Below are positions 8,890 through 17,600 of a DNA stretch of 64,000 nt, in pieces. The stretch lies in the NCBI RefSeq assembly GCF_000422965.1, contig NZ_AUHB01000012.1:62001-126000 (forward strand), written 5' to 3'. The first letter of the stretch is position 1. Every line of letters begins with the position of its first letter. The notes under the pieces are model-generated. The model did not search any database, was not told the DNA's origin, and saw only the letters and a list, made by a program, of their open reading frames with translations. The translations under genes and the position numbers were made by a program. The DNA is from Pleomorphomonas oryzae DSM 16300. Its GTDB lineage: Bacteria > Pseudomonadota > Alphaproteobacteria > Rhizobiales > Pleomorphomonadaceae.

Positions 8890-9513
8890 ATGTTGATTTC
8901 TGTTCATCCGGGCCGGCGAACGGCCTCTCTGGCGGCTATCCTCCTGGCGCTCGCACTCACGGGCTGTTCGACGCTCGGCATCGGGTCTTCGCCCAAGCCC
9001 GATGCCATCTACGATCTTGCCGTGCCGACGGCGTTTGACGGCGTGGCCAAGCGCTCTGCGACGCAGCTTCTGGTGCCGCTACCGAGTACCAGCGACGCGT
9101 TGGCGACCCAGCGCATCGCCGTGCGCGCCGGTGGCGGATCGATCTCCTATCTGCCGGGCGTCTCGTGGTCCGATCAACTGCCGCCGCTGATCCAGACGGT
9201 CACAGTCCGCGCCTTTGAAAATTCCGGCCGTGTCAAGGCGGTCGGCAAGCCGGGCGAAAGCCTGGCCATCGACCGGGAAGTGATCGTCGACATTCGCGCC
9301 TTCGAGCTGGACGTCACCGGTTCGCCCGCCGGGCACGTCACCCTCGGCGTCAAGCTGCTTGACGAGCGCACCGGTAAGGTGCGGGCCACCCATGTGTTCG
9401 ATGTCAGCCGTCCCGCGGCGTCCGACCGGCCAAAAGATGCCATTGCGGCAATCGATCAGGCCGCCTCGGCAGCTGTGGCGGAGGTGGTGACCTGGACGGC
9501 GTCGTCTTTGTAG
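8890..9513 (+). CDS. ABC-type transport auxiliary lipoprotein (PqiC/DUF330-like)
   Basis: A 207-residue predicted outer-membrane lipoprotein: a signal peptide with lipobox LALTGC (lipidated Cys at about 26), then a mixed alpha/beta domain with YDLAVPTAF, IAVRAGGGSISYLPGVSWSD and IQTVTVRAFENSGRVKAV. These match the PqiC-like auxiliary lipoproteins that dock MCE tunnels to the outer membrane. AGGAGG at 8882-8887 is only 2 bases before the ATG at 8890; the in-frame TTG at 8893, with 5-base spacing, may be the real start. It is separated from mlaD by the palindromic repeats. Confidence 0.85.
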   Translation: MLISVHPGRRTASLAAILLALALTGCSTLGIGSSPKPDAIYDLAVPTAFDGVAKRSATQLLVPLPSTSDALATQRIAVRAGGGSISYLPGVSWSDQLPPLIQTVTVRAFENSGRVKAVGKPGESLAIDREVIVDIRAFELDVTGSPAGHVTLGVKLLDERTGKVRATHVFDVSRPAASDRPKDAIAAIDQAASAAVAEVVTWTASSL

Positions 9514-9541
9514 GCGATGGGCGCCCCATGCCTCAACAGAT

Positions 9542-9599
9542 GATCGCCTGGTGTCCCCTCTCCCACAAAGGATAGGGAGGGGATACCTCCTGCGATCGC
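9542..9599. other. Long imperfect inverted repeat downstream of the lipoprotein gene
   Basis: GATCGC near 9542 pairs with GCGATC near 9594, and TCCCCTCTCCC (9554-9564) pairs imperfectly with GGGAGGGGA (9575-9583). It could end the mla-type transcript, but there is no T-run, so terminator function is uncertain. Confidence 0.4.
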
Positions 9600-9639
9600 A
9601 GGTGCGTGCGGCACTCTAGCGGCGAGCCGGATAATGCCC

Positions 9640-9670
9640 TTGACTTAGAGTGCACTCTAAGCCGTATCTG
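9640..9670 (+). promoter_or_regulatory. MerR-type promoter with 19-bp spacer and 18-bp palindromic operator
   Basis: The -35 TTGACT (9640-9645) and -10 TATCTG (9665-9670) are 19 bp apart, the over-long spacer diagnostic of MerR-activated promoters. A perfect 18-bp palindrome, CTTAGAGTGCACTCTAAG, fills 9644-9661 between them. The palindrome resembles operators of the AdhR/NmlR-like branch. It stands 29 bp before the merR start, so the regulator probably controls itself and the overlapping downstream gene. Confidence 0.85.
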
Positions 9671-9698
9671 TTTCTGCGTCGTGGCGAGACAGGTGCTC

Positions 9699-10127
9699 AT
9701 GAAGATCGGTGAACTGGCCAAGCGTTCGGGATTGTCGGCCCATACCATCCGTTATTACGAGCGGATCGGGCTGTTGCCCTATGCGGACAGGGACCAATCG
9801 AGCCAACGAGACTACGACGCATCGATCCTGATCTGGATTGAATTCCTAGGGCGTTTGCGAACGACCGGGATGCCGATCCGGGACATGCTGCGCTATGCAG
9901 CCTTGCGGGAGCGTGGCGTCGACACGGAGGCGGAACGACGCGAACTGTTGGAACAGCATCGCGACCGCGTCCGCGCCCATGTGGTCGAACTGCAAGCCTG
10001 TCTTCTCGTCCTTGACACCAAGATCGCCGGTTATGCCGGCCTGGAACAGAGGATCAAGGATTATGACGCAACACTCCCAGAACATCGGCGAAAGCCGGCT
10101 GGAACGCGGGCGGCGCGCGCTCGCTGA
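9699..10127 (+). CDS. MerR-family transcriptional regulator
   Basis: A 142-residue regulator. Residues 1-70 are the winged helix-turn-helix (MKIGELAKRSGLSAHTIRYYERIGLLP), followed by a long dimerisation helix (about 80-122) and a basic tail. Only one Cys (in ELQACLLV) is present, so it does not look like a classical metal-binding MerR; it resembles AdhR/NmlR-type members that respond to electrophiles or an unknown signal. The ATG at 9699 is chosen because similarity starts there. It overlaps the next gene by 65 bp and has a MerR-type promoter directly upstream. Confidence 0.9.
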   Translation: MKIGELAKRSGLSAHTIRYYERIGLLPYADRDQSSQRDYDASILIWIEFLGRLRTTGMPIRDMLRYAALRERGVDTEAERRELLEQHRDRVRAHVVELQACLLVLDTKIAGYAGLEQRIKDYDATLPEHRRKPAGTRAARAR

Positions 10128-10482
10128 GATCGACGGCACGGCCGGAGAGAAGGTTGTCGCTTCTCTCGCGGATATTGCGCCTGACTTCGCAACTTACGTG
10201 CTCGAGTTTCCGTTCGGCGATATCTACAGCCGTCCGGGCCTCGACCTGCGCGCCCGTGAGATCGCCACCATCGGAGCTCTGACGGCGATGGGAAATGCTG
10301 CCCCTCAACTGAAGGTGCATATCGAGGCCGGTTTGAATGTTGGGCTAAGCCGGGATGAAATCGTAGAGATCATCATGCAGATGGCCGTCTATGCCGGTTT
10401 CCCGGCCGCCCTCAACGGACTGTTTGCCGCCAGGGAAGTTTTCGCGAACCGCTCCGCTCAGGAAGCTGAGGCAGCGGCATGA
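10063..10482 (+). CDS. Carboxymuconolactone decarboxylase (CMD) family protein
   Basis: A 139-residue all-helical protein of the CMD/AhpD-like family, with the core FGDIYSRPGLDLRAREIATIGALTAMGNAAPQ followed by the second helix pair around LKVHIEAGLNVGLSRDEIVEIIMQMAVYAGFPAALN. It lacks the CxxC pair of AhpD-type peroxidases, so it is closer to the gamma-carboxymuconolactone decarboxylase-like branch; its reaction is unknown. The ATG at 10063 with AAGGA upstream lies inside the end of merR, implying translational coupling. Pairs of this kind are common, with the MerR protein controlling the enzyme gene. Confidence 0.85.
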   Translation: MTQHSQNIGESRLERGRRALAEIDGTAGEKVVASLADIAPDFATYVLEFPFGDIYSRPGLDLRAREIATIGALTAMGNAAPQLKVHIEAGLNVGLSRDEIVEIIMQMAVYAGFPAALNGLFAAREVFANRSAQEAEAAA

Positions 10483-10560
10483 TGAACATTCTTCGCGCCG
10501 CGGCTGTTGGCCGTCCTACTGTGGTGCTGGCGCTGTAGCTCGCGACCTTCCCAAGGAAGA

Positions 10561-10584
10561 AAGGGCGCTGCGTGGCGCCCTTTT
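10561..10584. terminator. Intrinsic terminator between the MerR/CMD unit and nrsF, likely bidirectional
   Basis: Stem AAGGGCGC (10561-10568) with GCGCCCTT (10575-10582), then TTTT on the plus strand. The minus strand also reads into T-rich sequence, so it can serve the convergent nrsF transcript. Confidence 0.8.
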
Positions 10585-10622
10585 GGAGTGCAGATCGGTC
10601 GCCCCTGGTGAGGACAAGGCAA

Positions 10623-11258
10623 TTACCAGCGAAGGACGCGGCGACCGATCAGCGAACCGGCGGCTGTGACGACCAGTATGCCGATCGAGTACCAAGTCGC
10701 CAAGAACAGTGGGCTGTCGTCCGGGCAGTGCCAGGCGTAGATGGCGGCCGCGATGCCGCCGGCGGCAAGGCCCGCGACCGCGCCGGCCAGACCTGGGTTT
10801 TGCGGCGCACCCTGGCGGATGGAATAGAGGATAGCCGCGAGCGGGGCGATCGAAAGCGTCGGCACGAAGAACAGGCAGAAGCTCGAATATCGCCCCTCCA
10901 CACTGGCGCCCCAGGCCGCTGCGGGCACGACCGACAGTTCGGCTGCAATGCCAATGAGCAAGGCGCTGAGCGGCAGCAGAAGCGTCAGCGCAGCCGAACG
11001 CAGCGACACCCCCGGTTTGCCAATCAGGAAGGCGAGACGCGTGGCGGTGATGGCGAGCAGCAGGGTCAGGCCGAGTTTGAAGAGGACGCGCGGCGTCTCG
11101 ATCATCTCGGCCATATTTTTGCGGATGCCCAGGGTCGACAGCAGCAGAACGGCGGAGATCACCACTCCGATCGCCAGCGCGATCCGGAATATGTGGCCGA
11201 AGCGGACACGCACGTGGGCATCCTTGGCCAGAAGGTTGATCAGGTCATCCGTTTGCAC
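10623..11258 (-). CDS. nrsF: NrsF-like anti-sigma factor (DUF1109)
   Basis: A 211-residue integral membrane protein with about six hydrophobic helices, matching the DUF1109/NrsF family that holds SigF-type ECF sigma factors inactive at the inner membrane. Two cysteines, at about 128 (SSFCLFF) and 178 (AWHCPDD), sit at spacing like the pair needed for metal/redox sensing in Caulobacter NrsF (from memory of that work). The start is GTG at 11258, overlapping the end of sigF by 14 bp with GGAG 8 bases before it. It is the last gene of the bufferin locus, followed by a bidirectional terminator. Confidence 0.85.
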   Translation of the reverse strand: MQTDDLINLLAKDAHVRVRFGHIFRIALAIGVVISAVLLLSTLGIRKNMAEMIETPRVLFKLGLTLLLAITATRLAFLIGKPGVSLRSAALTLLLPLSALLIGIAAELSVVPAAAWGASVEGRYSSFCLFFVPTLSIAPLAAILYSIRQGAPQNPGLAGAVAGLAAGGIAAAIYAWHCPDDSPLFLATWYSIGILVVTAAGSLIGRRVLRW

Positions 11259-11811
11259 GTCTGTCGCTCCGATAGAGGGCCGCCAGTCCTTTGAGCGCCC
11301 TGTGGAGTGCCACCCGCACGGCACCTTCCGTCATCTGCAATCGCTCGGCCGTTTCGCGGATGCCGGCGCCGCCGAGCGAGATGGACCGTACGATGTCGCG
11401 TTGCGGATCCCGCAGGCCTTCCAGCATGCGGTCGACGTCGAGGCGATCGGCACCCTCGTCGTGGGGGATAGCTTCCAGCGTCTCCATCACGTCCTCGATC
11501 GGCACGCTGACGTGGCGGCCGCGCCGACGCAGGCTGTCGATCAGCTTGTTGCGCACGATGGCCGATAGCCACGGGCCAACCGGCCGGGAGGTGTCCCAGG
11601 TTCCGCGCTTCAGGTGCACGGCCAGCAGAACTTCCTGAACCACGTCTTCCACCTCGCTCGGTGGGGCGCCGAACTGGTCGCAGCGCCGGCGGGCGATCGA
11701 TCGGAGGTAGGGTGTTATGGCCTTCAGGAAATGGTGATAGGCCAGCGTATCGCCGGCCATCGCAGCGCACATCCAGGCCGCCCATTCCTCTTCACGGGCC
11801 GAATGGTTCAT
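11245..11811 (-). CDS. sigF: ECF RNA polymerase sigma factor, SigF-like
   Basis: A 188-residue ECF sigma factor: region 2 spans about 35-105 (VEDVVQEVLLAVHLKRGTW and WLSAIVRNKLIDSLRRR) and region 4 about 130-180 (LRDPQRDIVRSISLGGAGIRETAERLQMTEGAVRVALHRAL). It overlaps nrsF, the expected anti-sigma gene, and lies behind bufABC-doxX, which is the Caulobacter SigF regulon neighbourhood induced by copper, chromate or cadmium. The ATG at 11811 is chosen from the position of region 2; a longer in-frame extension has no homology. A 126-bp gap to doxX may hold its own promoter, but I could not identify one. Confidence 0.88.
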   Translation of the reverse strand: MNHSAREEEWAAWMCAAMAGDTLAYHHFLKAITPYLRSIARRRCDQFGAPPSEVEDVVQEVLLAVHLKRGTWDTSRPVGPWLSAIVRNKLIDSLRRRGRHVSVPIEDVMETLEAIPHDEGADRLDVDRMLEGLRDPQRDIVRSISLGGAGIRETAERLQMTEGAVRVALHRALKGLAALYRSDRRANG

Positions 11812-11937
11812 CCGCCAGCACCCTCTCAGCGCGGACCCACGTTGTGAACGCATTGGCAGATAAACGTCAAGGGAAGACAAGTGTCACTTTTCCTTGTCAG
11901 GTCGGCGGAGAGAGGGATTTTGTCGGATCGTCCCTCC

Positions 11938-12459
11938 TCATGCTTGGCGAGCGCCAAAGCCAGATGCCCTGGCGAGCAGATGGTCGAGCGATAGTCGCCC
12001 CGGCCCGTGGCGCGTGATGGCGAGCGCCATCGCTGCCCAGGTGAGGTGGATCGGCCAACCATCGGGAATGGTCAGCTCGACGATGACCGTCATGAACAGC
12101 AGGCCGAGGCTCGCAAAGCGGCTGGCAAGCCCGAGGACGAGCAGCGTCGGGAAGATGATCTCGCCGCAGCCGGAGAGGAAAGCCATCGCCGTCGGTGCCG
12201 GGAAGGGGTAGGGGCCGCCCGGCAAATGCAGCATGAATTCCTGGCTAAACAGGTCGACCGCCGTATCGTTCAGTTGCAGGAAGCCATCCCATTTCAGGAT
12301 GCCGGAGCGCCAGAAGGGAACGGCGAGCGCCAGACGGAGGACGACCTGCACGAAATCCGGTTGGGCGGCGGCGCGAACGAGGCAATTGGCCTTGGCAGCG
12401 AGCCGGACCAGCGGAGAAAGAGCATCTCGGCGGGGAATGGGGCTAGACGTGCTCGACAT
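11938..12459 (-). CDS. DoxX-family membrane protein of the bufferin operon
   Basis: A 173-residue membrane protein with four hydrophobic helices. LRLALAVPFWRSGILKWDGF and the following LNDTAVDLFSQEF are typical of DoxX proteins encoded with DUF2282/DUF692/DUF2063 genes. Its biochemical role there is unknown; a link to quinone or thiol redox chemistry is only a suggestion. The ATG at 12459 overlaps the end of bufC by 17 bp and has GGAGAG about 6-8 bases upstream; a GTG at 12465 is possible but badly spaced. Confidence 0.85.
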   Translation of the reverse strand: MSSTSSPIPRRDALSPLVRLAAKANCLVRAAAQPDFVQVVLRLALAVPFWRSGILKWDGFLQLNDTAVDLFSQEFMLHLPGGPYPFPAPTAMAFLSGCGEIIFPTLLVLGLASRFASLGLLFMTVIVELTIPDGWPIHLTWAAMALAITRHGPGRLSLDHLLARASGFGARQA

Positions 12460-13255
12460 GGTCACTCTCCGTCTCGATGTGGGAGAAGGCGCCCGAAGCG
12501 ATCATCTCGCCGATGGCGCTCGGAAGGTCGAAAGCGGGCTCGGCTTCGAAAGCCCCCGCAACGGCCGCTGCCAGGCATTGCCCGCCGAGCAGCATGTTGA
12601 GGAAGGCGGCATTGCCCGGCGCCAGACGCCGCACGGCCACCTCGTCGTCGATCCGGGTGATCAGCCCGACCTCAGGCCGATCTTCGATGCGGCCGACAGG
12701 GCCGGCGCTGCGGTTCATGGCGAAGACGCTGACGACGGGATGGGCCGAGGACATCAAACGGGTTGCCGGATGCGGCCTGAAGGTCAGCCTAGCAAGGTCT
12801 TCCGGCGGCACGGCTGACAGCACATCGGCCTCAAGCGTCGGCGCATCGGCGGCGTGATAGCTGTCGAGCCACAGGCGTTCGATCCGCGCCACATCGGAAA
12901 GCCAGGGCATATCCTGGGCATACTCGTAGCGGTCGATGAAACCCGGAAAGTCTCTTCCGTACTCGAACAGCAGCGGCGAGGTTGGCGGCGTCTCACGCAC
13001 ATGGAACCGGGCCATGGCGCGAAAGAAATCCGGCCCAGTGATGCGCTCGACAGCCGGGAAGATCGAGGTCAGCGCCGCGATCAGACTGACCGTGACGTTG
13101 TTGCGATAGACACTGTAGCGCTTCTCCGCTCGTTTGCCGCGCGGACCGGTCACCAGCGTCGGCGTTGCCACGTCGGGCGAGAGCAGGGCGGCCGAGAACG
13201 GGCCGGTGAAATCGAGTGATTGCGACCTGAGCGGCAGGATGTCAGCCGTGGGCAT
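12443..13255 (-). CDS. bufC: DUF2063-family partner protein of the MNIO enzyme (BufC/HvfC-like)
   Basis: A 270-residue protein. The N-terminal 100 residues form the DUF2063 domain ([41 protein letters not shown]), and the remainder is a mixed domain common to these proteins. In bufferin and related RiPP pathways the DUF2063 protein works with the DUF692 (MNIO) enzyme and is thought to present the precursor peptide. It overlaps bufB by 14 bp and doxX by 17 bp, so it is tightly coupled to both. Assignment follows family and gene order; peptide recognition is inferred. Confidence 0.88.
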   Translation of the reverse strand: MPTADILPLRSQSLDFTGPFSAALLSPDVATPTLVTGPRGKRAEKRYSVYRNNVTVSLIAALTSIFPAVERITGPDFFRAMARFHVRETPPTSPLLFEYGRDFPGFIDRYEYAQDMPWLSDVARIERLWLDSYHAADAPTLEADVLSAVPPEDLARLTFRPHPATRLMSSAHPVVSVFAMNRSAGPVGRIEDRPEVGLITRIDDEVAVRRLAPGNAAFLNMLLGGQCLAAAVAGAFEAEPAFDLPSAIGEMIASGAFSHIETESDHVEHV

Positions 13256-14165
13256 GGGATGGCTCCCTGGCGTTTCTCTGCCGGTCGAGGATGGCCTGCG
13301 CGGCCAACGCCTCGGCCCGCAGCACCGGCCAATCGGGGATCTGGCTGTCCCACTCGATCAGCGTGGGGATCGATCCGCAGCGGACGATCACCATCTCGTA
13401 GAGCCGCCACACGGCGTCGGCGACCGGTCCGTCATGGCTGTCGATCAGTAGAAGGTCGCCCTCGTCGTCCTCCTGCTCGGCATGTCCGGCAAGGTGGATC
13501 TCGCCGACTTTCGAAAGGGGAAAGTCGGCGAGATAGTCCAAGGCGGAAAAGCCGTGGTTGGTAGCGGACACGAAGACGTTGTTGATGTCGAGCAGCAGAC
13601 CGCACCCGGTCCGTCTGGAAATCTCCCGGATGAACTCGGTCTCGCTCATCGAGGAGTCCGAAAAAAGCACGTAGGTGGACGGATTTTCCAACAGGATCGG
13701 CCGGCCGATCGCGGCCTGCATTTCATCGACATGGTCGCAGACGTGAGACAGCGTCGCCGGCGTGTAGGGCAGGGGTAGCAGGTCGTTCAGATAGGTGTTC
13801 ACATGGGTCGACCAGGCGAGATGCTCGGAGACCAACGCCGGCTGGTAGCGATCGACCAAGCTCTTGAAGCGGGCGAGGTGCTGCCGGTCGAGCGGCTGAG
13901 GGCCGCCGAGCGACATGCAGACGCCGTGCAGGGAGATCGGATAATCGCGGCGCACGCGTTCGAGTGCCCGATGCGGCGGGCCGCCGGCGCCCATGTAGTT
14001 CTCGGCGTGGACTTCGAAGAAGCCCCGCCGGTCGTTGGCGGCGAAGATCGCCGTCAGATGTTCCGGCTTGAAGCTGGTGCCGGCTTGGCCGGCCGGCGAA
14101 ATCGTCGGAAAGCGGGGCAGCGTTTCCGTTCCCAAAATGCTGGATGTCATTTCGGCTTGCGCCAT
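13242..14165 (-). CDS. bufB: DUF692 multinuclear iron oxidase (MNIO) modifying the BufA precursor
   Basis: A 307-residue TIM-barrel enzyme of the MNIO (DUF692) family, which uses a multi-iron centre to oxidise cysteines in precursor peptides. Likely metal ligands are visible in order: FFEVHAENY, His80 (SLHG), His115 (SEHLAWS), Glu160 (LLENPSTY), Asp193/Asn ([15 protein letters not shown]), His224 (EIHLAGH), Asp242/His244 (IDSHDGPV) and Glu271 (LIEWDS). The ATG at 14165 has GGAGG just upstream (spacing 2); a second ATG five codons on is possible. It follows bufA by 28 bp. In Caulobacter such enzymes convert BufA cysteines to thiooxazole-type heterocycles; the same chemistry here is inferred. 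Confidence 0.9.
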   Translation of the reverse strand: MAQAEMTSSILGTETLPRFPTISPAGQAGTSFKPEHLTAIFAANDRRGFFEVHAENYMGAGGPPHRALERVRRDYPISLHGVCMSLGGPQPLDRQHLARFKSLVDRYQPALVSEHLAWSTHVNTYLNDLLPLPYTPATLSHVCDHVDEMQAAIGRPILLENPSTYVLFSDSSMSETEFIREISRRTGCGLLLDINNVFVSATNHGFSALDYLADFPLSKVGEIHLAGHAEQEDDEGDLLLIDSHDGPVADAVWRLYEMVIVRCGSIPTLIEWDSQIPDWPVLRAEALAAQAILDRQRNAREPSHAHG

Positions 14166-14193
14166 CGTCGCCTCCGCTTTCCGAATTCGTCGG

Positions 14194-14508
14194 TTAGATG
14201 TCGCGATCGAGCGGCATGAGCGAACCATGGCGGCCGCCCGGCAGGTCGAGGGAGGCGCAGGTGCCGCCCTGGACGAACTTCCATGAATTGCCCTGGAAGT
14301 CCTTGACCGAGGTTCCCTGGCACGTGGTGCCCGGACCGGCGGCGCAGTCGTTCTGGCCTTTGAGCGCCACGCCGTAGCACTTCTCCTTGTGGGCGGCCAT
14401 GGCGGCAGCCGCTTCCGCCTTGGTCAGCGGCGCGGCGCTGGCAAAGGTCGCGAGGGCCGAAGTGATTGCGCCGGCGAGAAGGACGGTGGTGACGGAAGTC
14501 CTCAGCAT
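14194..14508 (-). CDS. bufA: DUF2282-family bufferin precursor peptide, four cysteines, Sec signal
   Basis: A 104-residue exported peptide: signal peptide to about 25 (cut after TFASA), then an Ala-rich helix and the DUF2282 core [19 protein letters not shown], then TTCQGTS and [12 protein letters not shown]. Cysteines are at 44, 55, 63 and 84, the four-Cys layout of copper-binding bufferins, in which the middle pair is modified and the outer pair forms a disulfide (from published Caulobacter work, as recalled). The ATG at 14508 has GGAGAAC 7 bases upstream. It is first in the operon and has a SigF-type promoter 53-79 bp upstream. Metal sequestration is the expected role. Confidence 0.9.
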   Translation of the reverse strand: MLRTSVTTVLLAGAITSALATFASAAPLTKAEAAAAMAAHKEKCYGVALKGQNDCAAGPGTTCQGTSVKDFQGNSWKFVQGGTCASLDLPGGRHGSLMPLDRDI

Positions 14509-14560
14509 TGATGTTCTCCGTGTTTTAAGACGCGCCCTTTTTTGCTGGGCACGTCAGAAA

Positions 14561-14587
14561 CTCGGAAGCGGACTACGTTTTGTTACA
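14561..14587 (-). promoter_or_regulatory. SigF-type ECF promoter for the bufA operon
   Basis: Reading the minus strand, TGTAAC (14587-14582) plus A is followed by 16 bases and then CGAG (14564-14561). This closely matches the Caulobacter SigF consensus as I recall it (TGTAACC-N16-CGAA), with one mismatch in each element. It lies 53 bp before the bufA start, implying that the linked SigF drives this operon. Confidence 0.7.
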
Positions 14588-14640
14588 GATGGCTTGATCA
14601 CGAACGCGTGATGACCTGAAGACAGCAAGCGCCAATGAGA

Positions 14641-14664
14641 AAGGGCGCCGTGTGGCGCCCTTTT
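14641..14664. terminator. Terminator after gpr, likely bidirectional
   Basis: Stem AAGGGCGC (14641-14648) with GCGCCCTT (14655-14662), flanked by TTTT on one side and TTTC read in the other. It lies 25 bp past the gpr stop on the minus strand, shielding the bufA promoter from read-through. It is nearly identical to the terminator at 10561. Confidence 0.75.
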
Positions 14665-14688
14665 CCTGGATGGTTCTGATCCTCAGGT

Positions 14689-17600
14689 TCAGCCGAGCTT
14701 GCCGCTGGCGTGCGCCAGAAGCGTGTAGACCTTGCCGGTATCGGAGTTCAGGTAGTTCTCGGCGAGACGGCCGTTCGGATCCTTCTGGACCGCTTCCTCG
14801 TAGAGCGAGGAGAAGTGGTCGATGTAGCGGTCGACGGCCTCGCGGAAGTCGGCCTCGCGGCCATAACGGCGGCGCACCTCATCGAAGGTCTGCTGGCCCT
14901 GCAGCGTGTAGACGCGACGCGTGAACACGTTGCTGTCGCCACGCCGGTAGCGATCCCAGAGATCGGCATAGGTCTCGGGATCGATCGACCGGGCGATGTC
15001 CGAGCTCAGCGAACCCAGACCGTCCAGCGGATTGCCGGCCTTGTTGCCTCGATCGGATGACGGCAGACGCGGCGAGGCGCCTTCCTCATCGGAGACACGA
15101 CGCAGCAGATCGGAGATCCAGCCGCTCGCCCGCTCACCGCGCTCGTCGCTCACCGGCTGGCGCGGCTCGGACCGCCGCTCGGCAACGGCCGGGCGGGGAG
15201 GCTGGTTGGCCGGCTGGCGCGGCGTGAAGGCGCGCGGCGCCTCCACGGGCTGCGACTTTTGGGCCGGCAGGCTGCGACTGGACGACGCCTGGGCCGAGGC
15301 CTGAGCGCGAACCGGCACTTCCGCCGTGACGCTCTCACCGGGCAGCTGGCGCGAGACGATCTCGGAGAGTTCGTTGAGCGCCCGGATCTGCTCGCTGACC
15401 ACGCGGCGCATGGCGGCGGTATGCTGGCTGGTCTCTTCCGGCAGGTCGAGGATGCCACGGCTCAAATCCTCGCGGATCTGTTCCAGCTCCCGGCCGACGG
15501 CGCGGGTCGCCTTGCGCATTTCCTCGGTGGCACCGGCGAAGCGGTCGACCGCCGAGCCGATGGAGGAGTTGATCTCGGAGATCAGCTCGCCGCGCACCCG
15601 CTCGATGGTCACCTTCGTCTTCTGCCCTTCTTCCTCGGCGCTGACCGACAGCTGCTCGAGCTGCTGGGTGACGCCGTTCATCGCCGTCTCGGCGTTGCGG
15701 GCCAGCTGATAGCCGACGTCGCGGGCGCGGCGCTCGGCGTTGGACAGCGTGTCCTGGATCTGGCCGGCGATGGACTGCAGGCTTTCCGACATCATCTCGG
15801 TCCGCTCTTGCAGCGTGGAGACCACGCCGTCGAGCGCGGCGAGACGATCGCCGATGACGCCTTGCAGGGTGCCGCCCACCGACGACAGCGCACGGGCCGA
15901 CGACTGCAGGTCGCCAGTCTGCTCGGAGAGCGAGGTGGCGATGGAGCCGATATCGGCCAGCACGGTCCGCGACACGTCGCGCAGCACTTCGGTCGTCTCG
16001 GCGACGGTGGTGCTGGAGGCGGTGGTATCGGCGACGACGCGCTCGAGGGACAGGCGAAGGTCGCCGGTCTGTTGTTCGAGGCCGCGTTCGATGCGGGCGA
16101 GGTTGCCAGCCGCCTGATCGACCAGGGAGCGGAGGCTGCGGTTGGCGCCGTCCACCTGCTCCAGCACGGCAACCACGTCGGTCTTGACGCGGGTCGTGGT
16201 TTCGTCGAGCGACTGCAGGACATCGCGGCCCTGTTCGTCGAAGGTGGCCATCAGCGACAGCGTGGCCTGCTTCAGCGTTTCCGCCGCATCATTGCCGCGC
16301 TTGGTGATGGCGCGGCTGACGCCTTCACCACCCTCGGACAAGGCCGCCAGCACGTCGCTCGCGGCGGTGCGGACCAGGCTGGCCACTTCCTCACCACGGC
16401 TGCCGACGGCGTCGTTGAGGGCGCGGGTGCCGGAGAGGAAGGCATTGGCCAAGTCGCCGCCGCGTCCGTCGACCAGCTCGGCCAGGTCGGCCATGCGCCG
16501 GGTGACAAGATCGACCACCTTCTCGGCGCGGCTGTCCAAGGCGCTTGCCGCCGCATCGGTGCGGGCATTGAGGACGGCTTCGAGGTCGCGGGTCGCATCG
16601 GCCAGACGCTCGGTGGCAGCGGCGATGGCGGCTGCCAGGATCTCGCTCGACCGCTCGGTTTCGCCGGCGATGCGGCCGGTGACCGCTTCGGCCGAACCGA
16701 TAAGGTTGGAGCGGGCGCGGGCGGTCTCTTCCGACAGACGGTCGGTGACCTCGTCGATGGCGCCGATCAGGCCGGCGCGTGCCTTCTCGCTTTCCGCAGC
16801 CATGCGGCCGGTGACGTCGTCGACCGAACCGATGATGGTATCGCGGACGCGCTCGCTCTCGCCGACGAGGCGGCCTTCGACGGCGGTGATCGCCTCGTAG
16901 ACGTTCTCGCGCGCCTTCTGGCTTTCGGTGGACAGCACATCGGAGAGCGTGGTGATGAGCTCGTTGAGCGTGCCGTGCGTCTCGTCGCGCAGGCTGGCGA
17001 GGCGGTCCTCGGCGCCGGCCAGCGACTGGCTGACGGCGAGCGAGGTGTTCTCGCCTTCGGCGGCAAGCCGCGAGGCGGCACCGTCGATGGCTGTAACGAC
17101 GACGCTGCGGACCAGCTCGCTCTCGCCGGCCAGACGTTCGGACATGCCTTCCAGCACGCCGGCGACCACGTCGCGCGCCCGGACCGAACCGGTTTCCATT
17201 TCGCGGGCGATCTCAGCCATCGCTTCGGTGACGATCGCCTTGGCGCGATCGGCCTCGATGCGCAGCTTGTCGGTGGCCGCTTCCACGGAGCCGGTGAGGT
17301 CTTCGCGGGCGCGGGCACTTTCCTTCTGCAGCACGGCGGCGGCGTTGATGAGGGCGCGGGCGAGTTCTTCGCGCGCCGTCTCGGTCTGGCTGCCGAGCAT
17401 GTCGACGATGGAGGCGAGGCGCTGGGTGAGGGACACTTCCAGCGAGTTGGCGCGGCTGTCGAGCGTCTCGGCGACCTCGAATACCTTGGAGCCGAGCGAC
17501 ACGTTGATCTCGGCCACCTTGTCGGCCAGCGTCTCGGTGAACTCTTCCGTCTTGCGCTGCAGCGAGCGGCCAACGGCGTCGAGGCGACCCTCGATGGCGT

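Noticed and set aside
10479-10538. A 19-codon frame (MMNILRAAAVGRPTVVLAL) right after the CMD gene
   Set aside because: It overlaps the CMD stop as ATGA and begins like a signal sequence, so it may be the stub of a lost gene, but it is too short to support as a gene.
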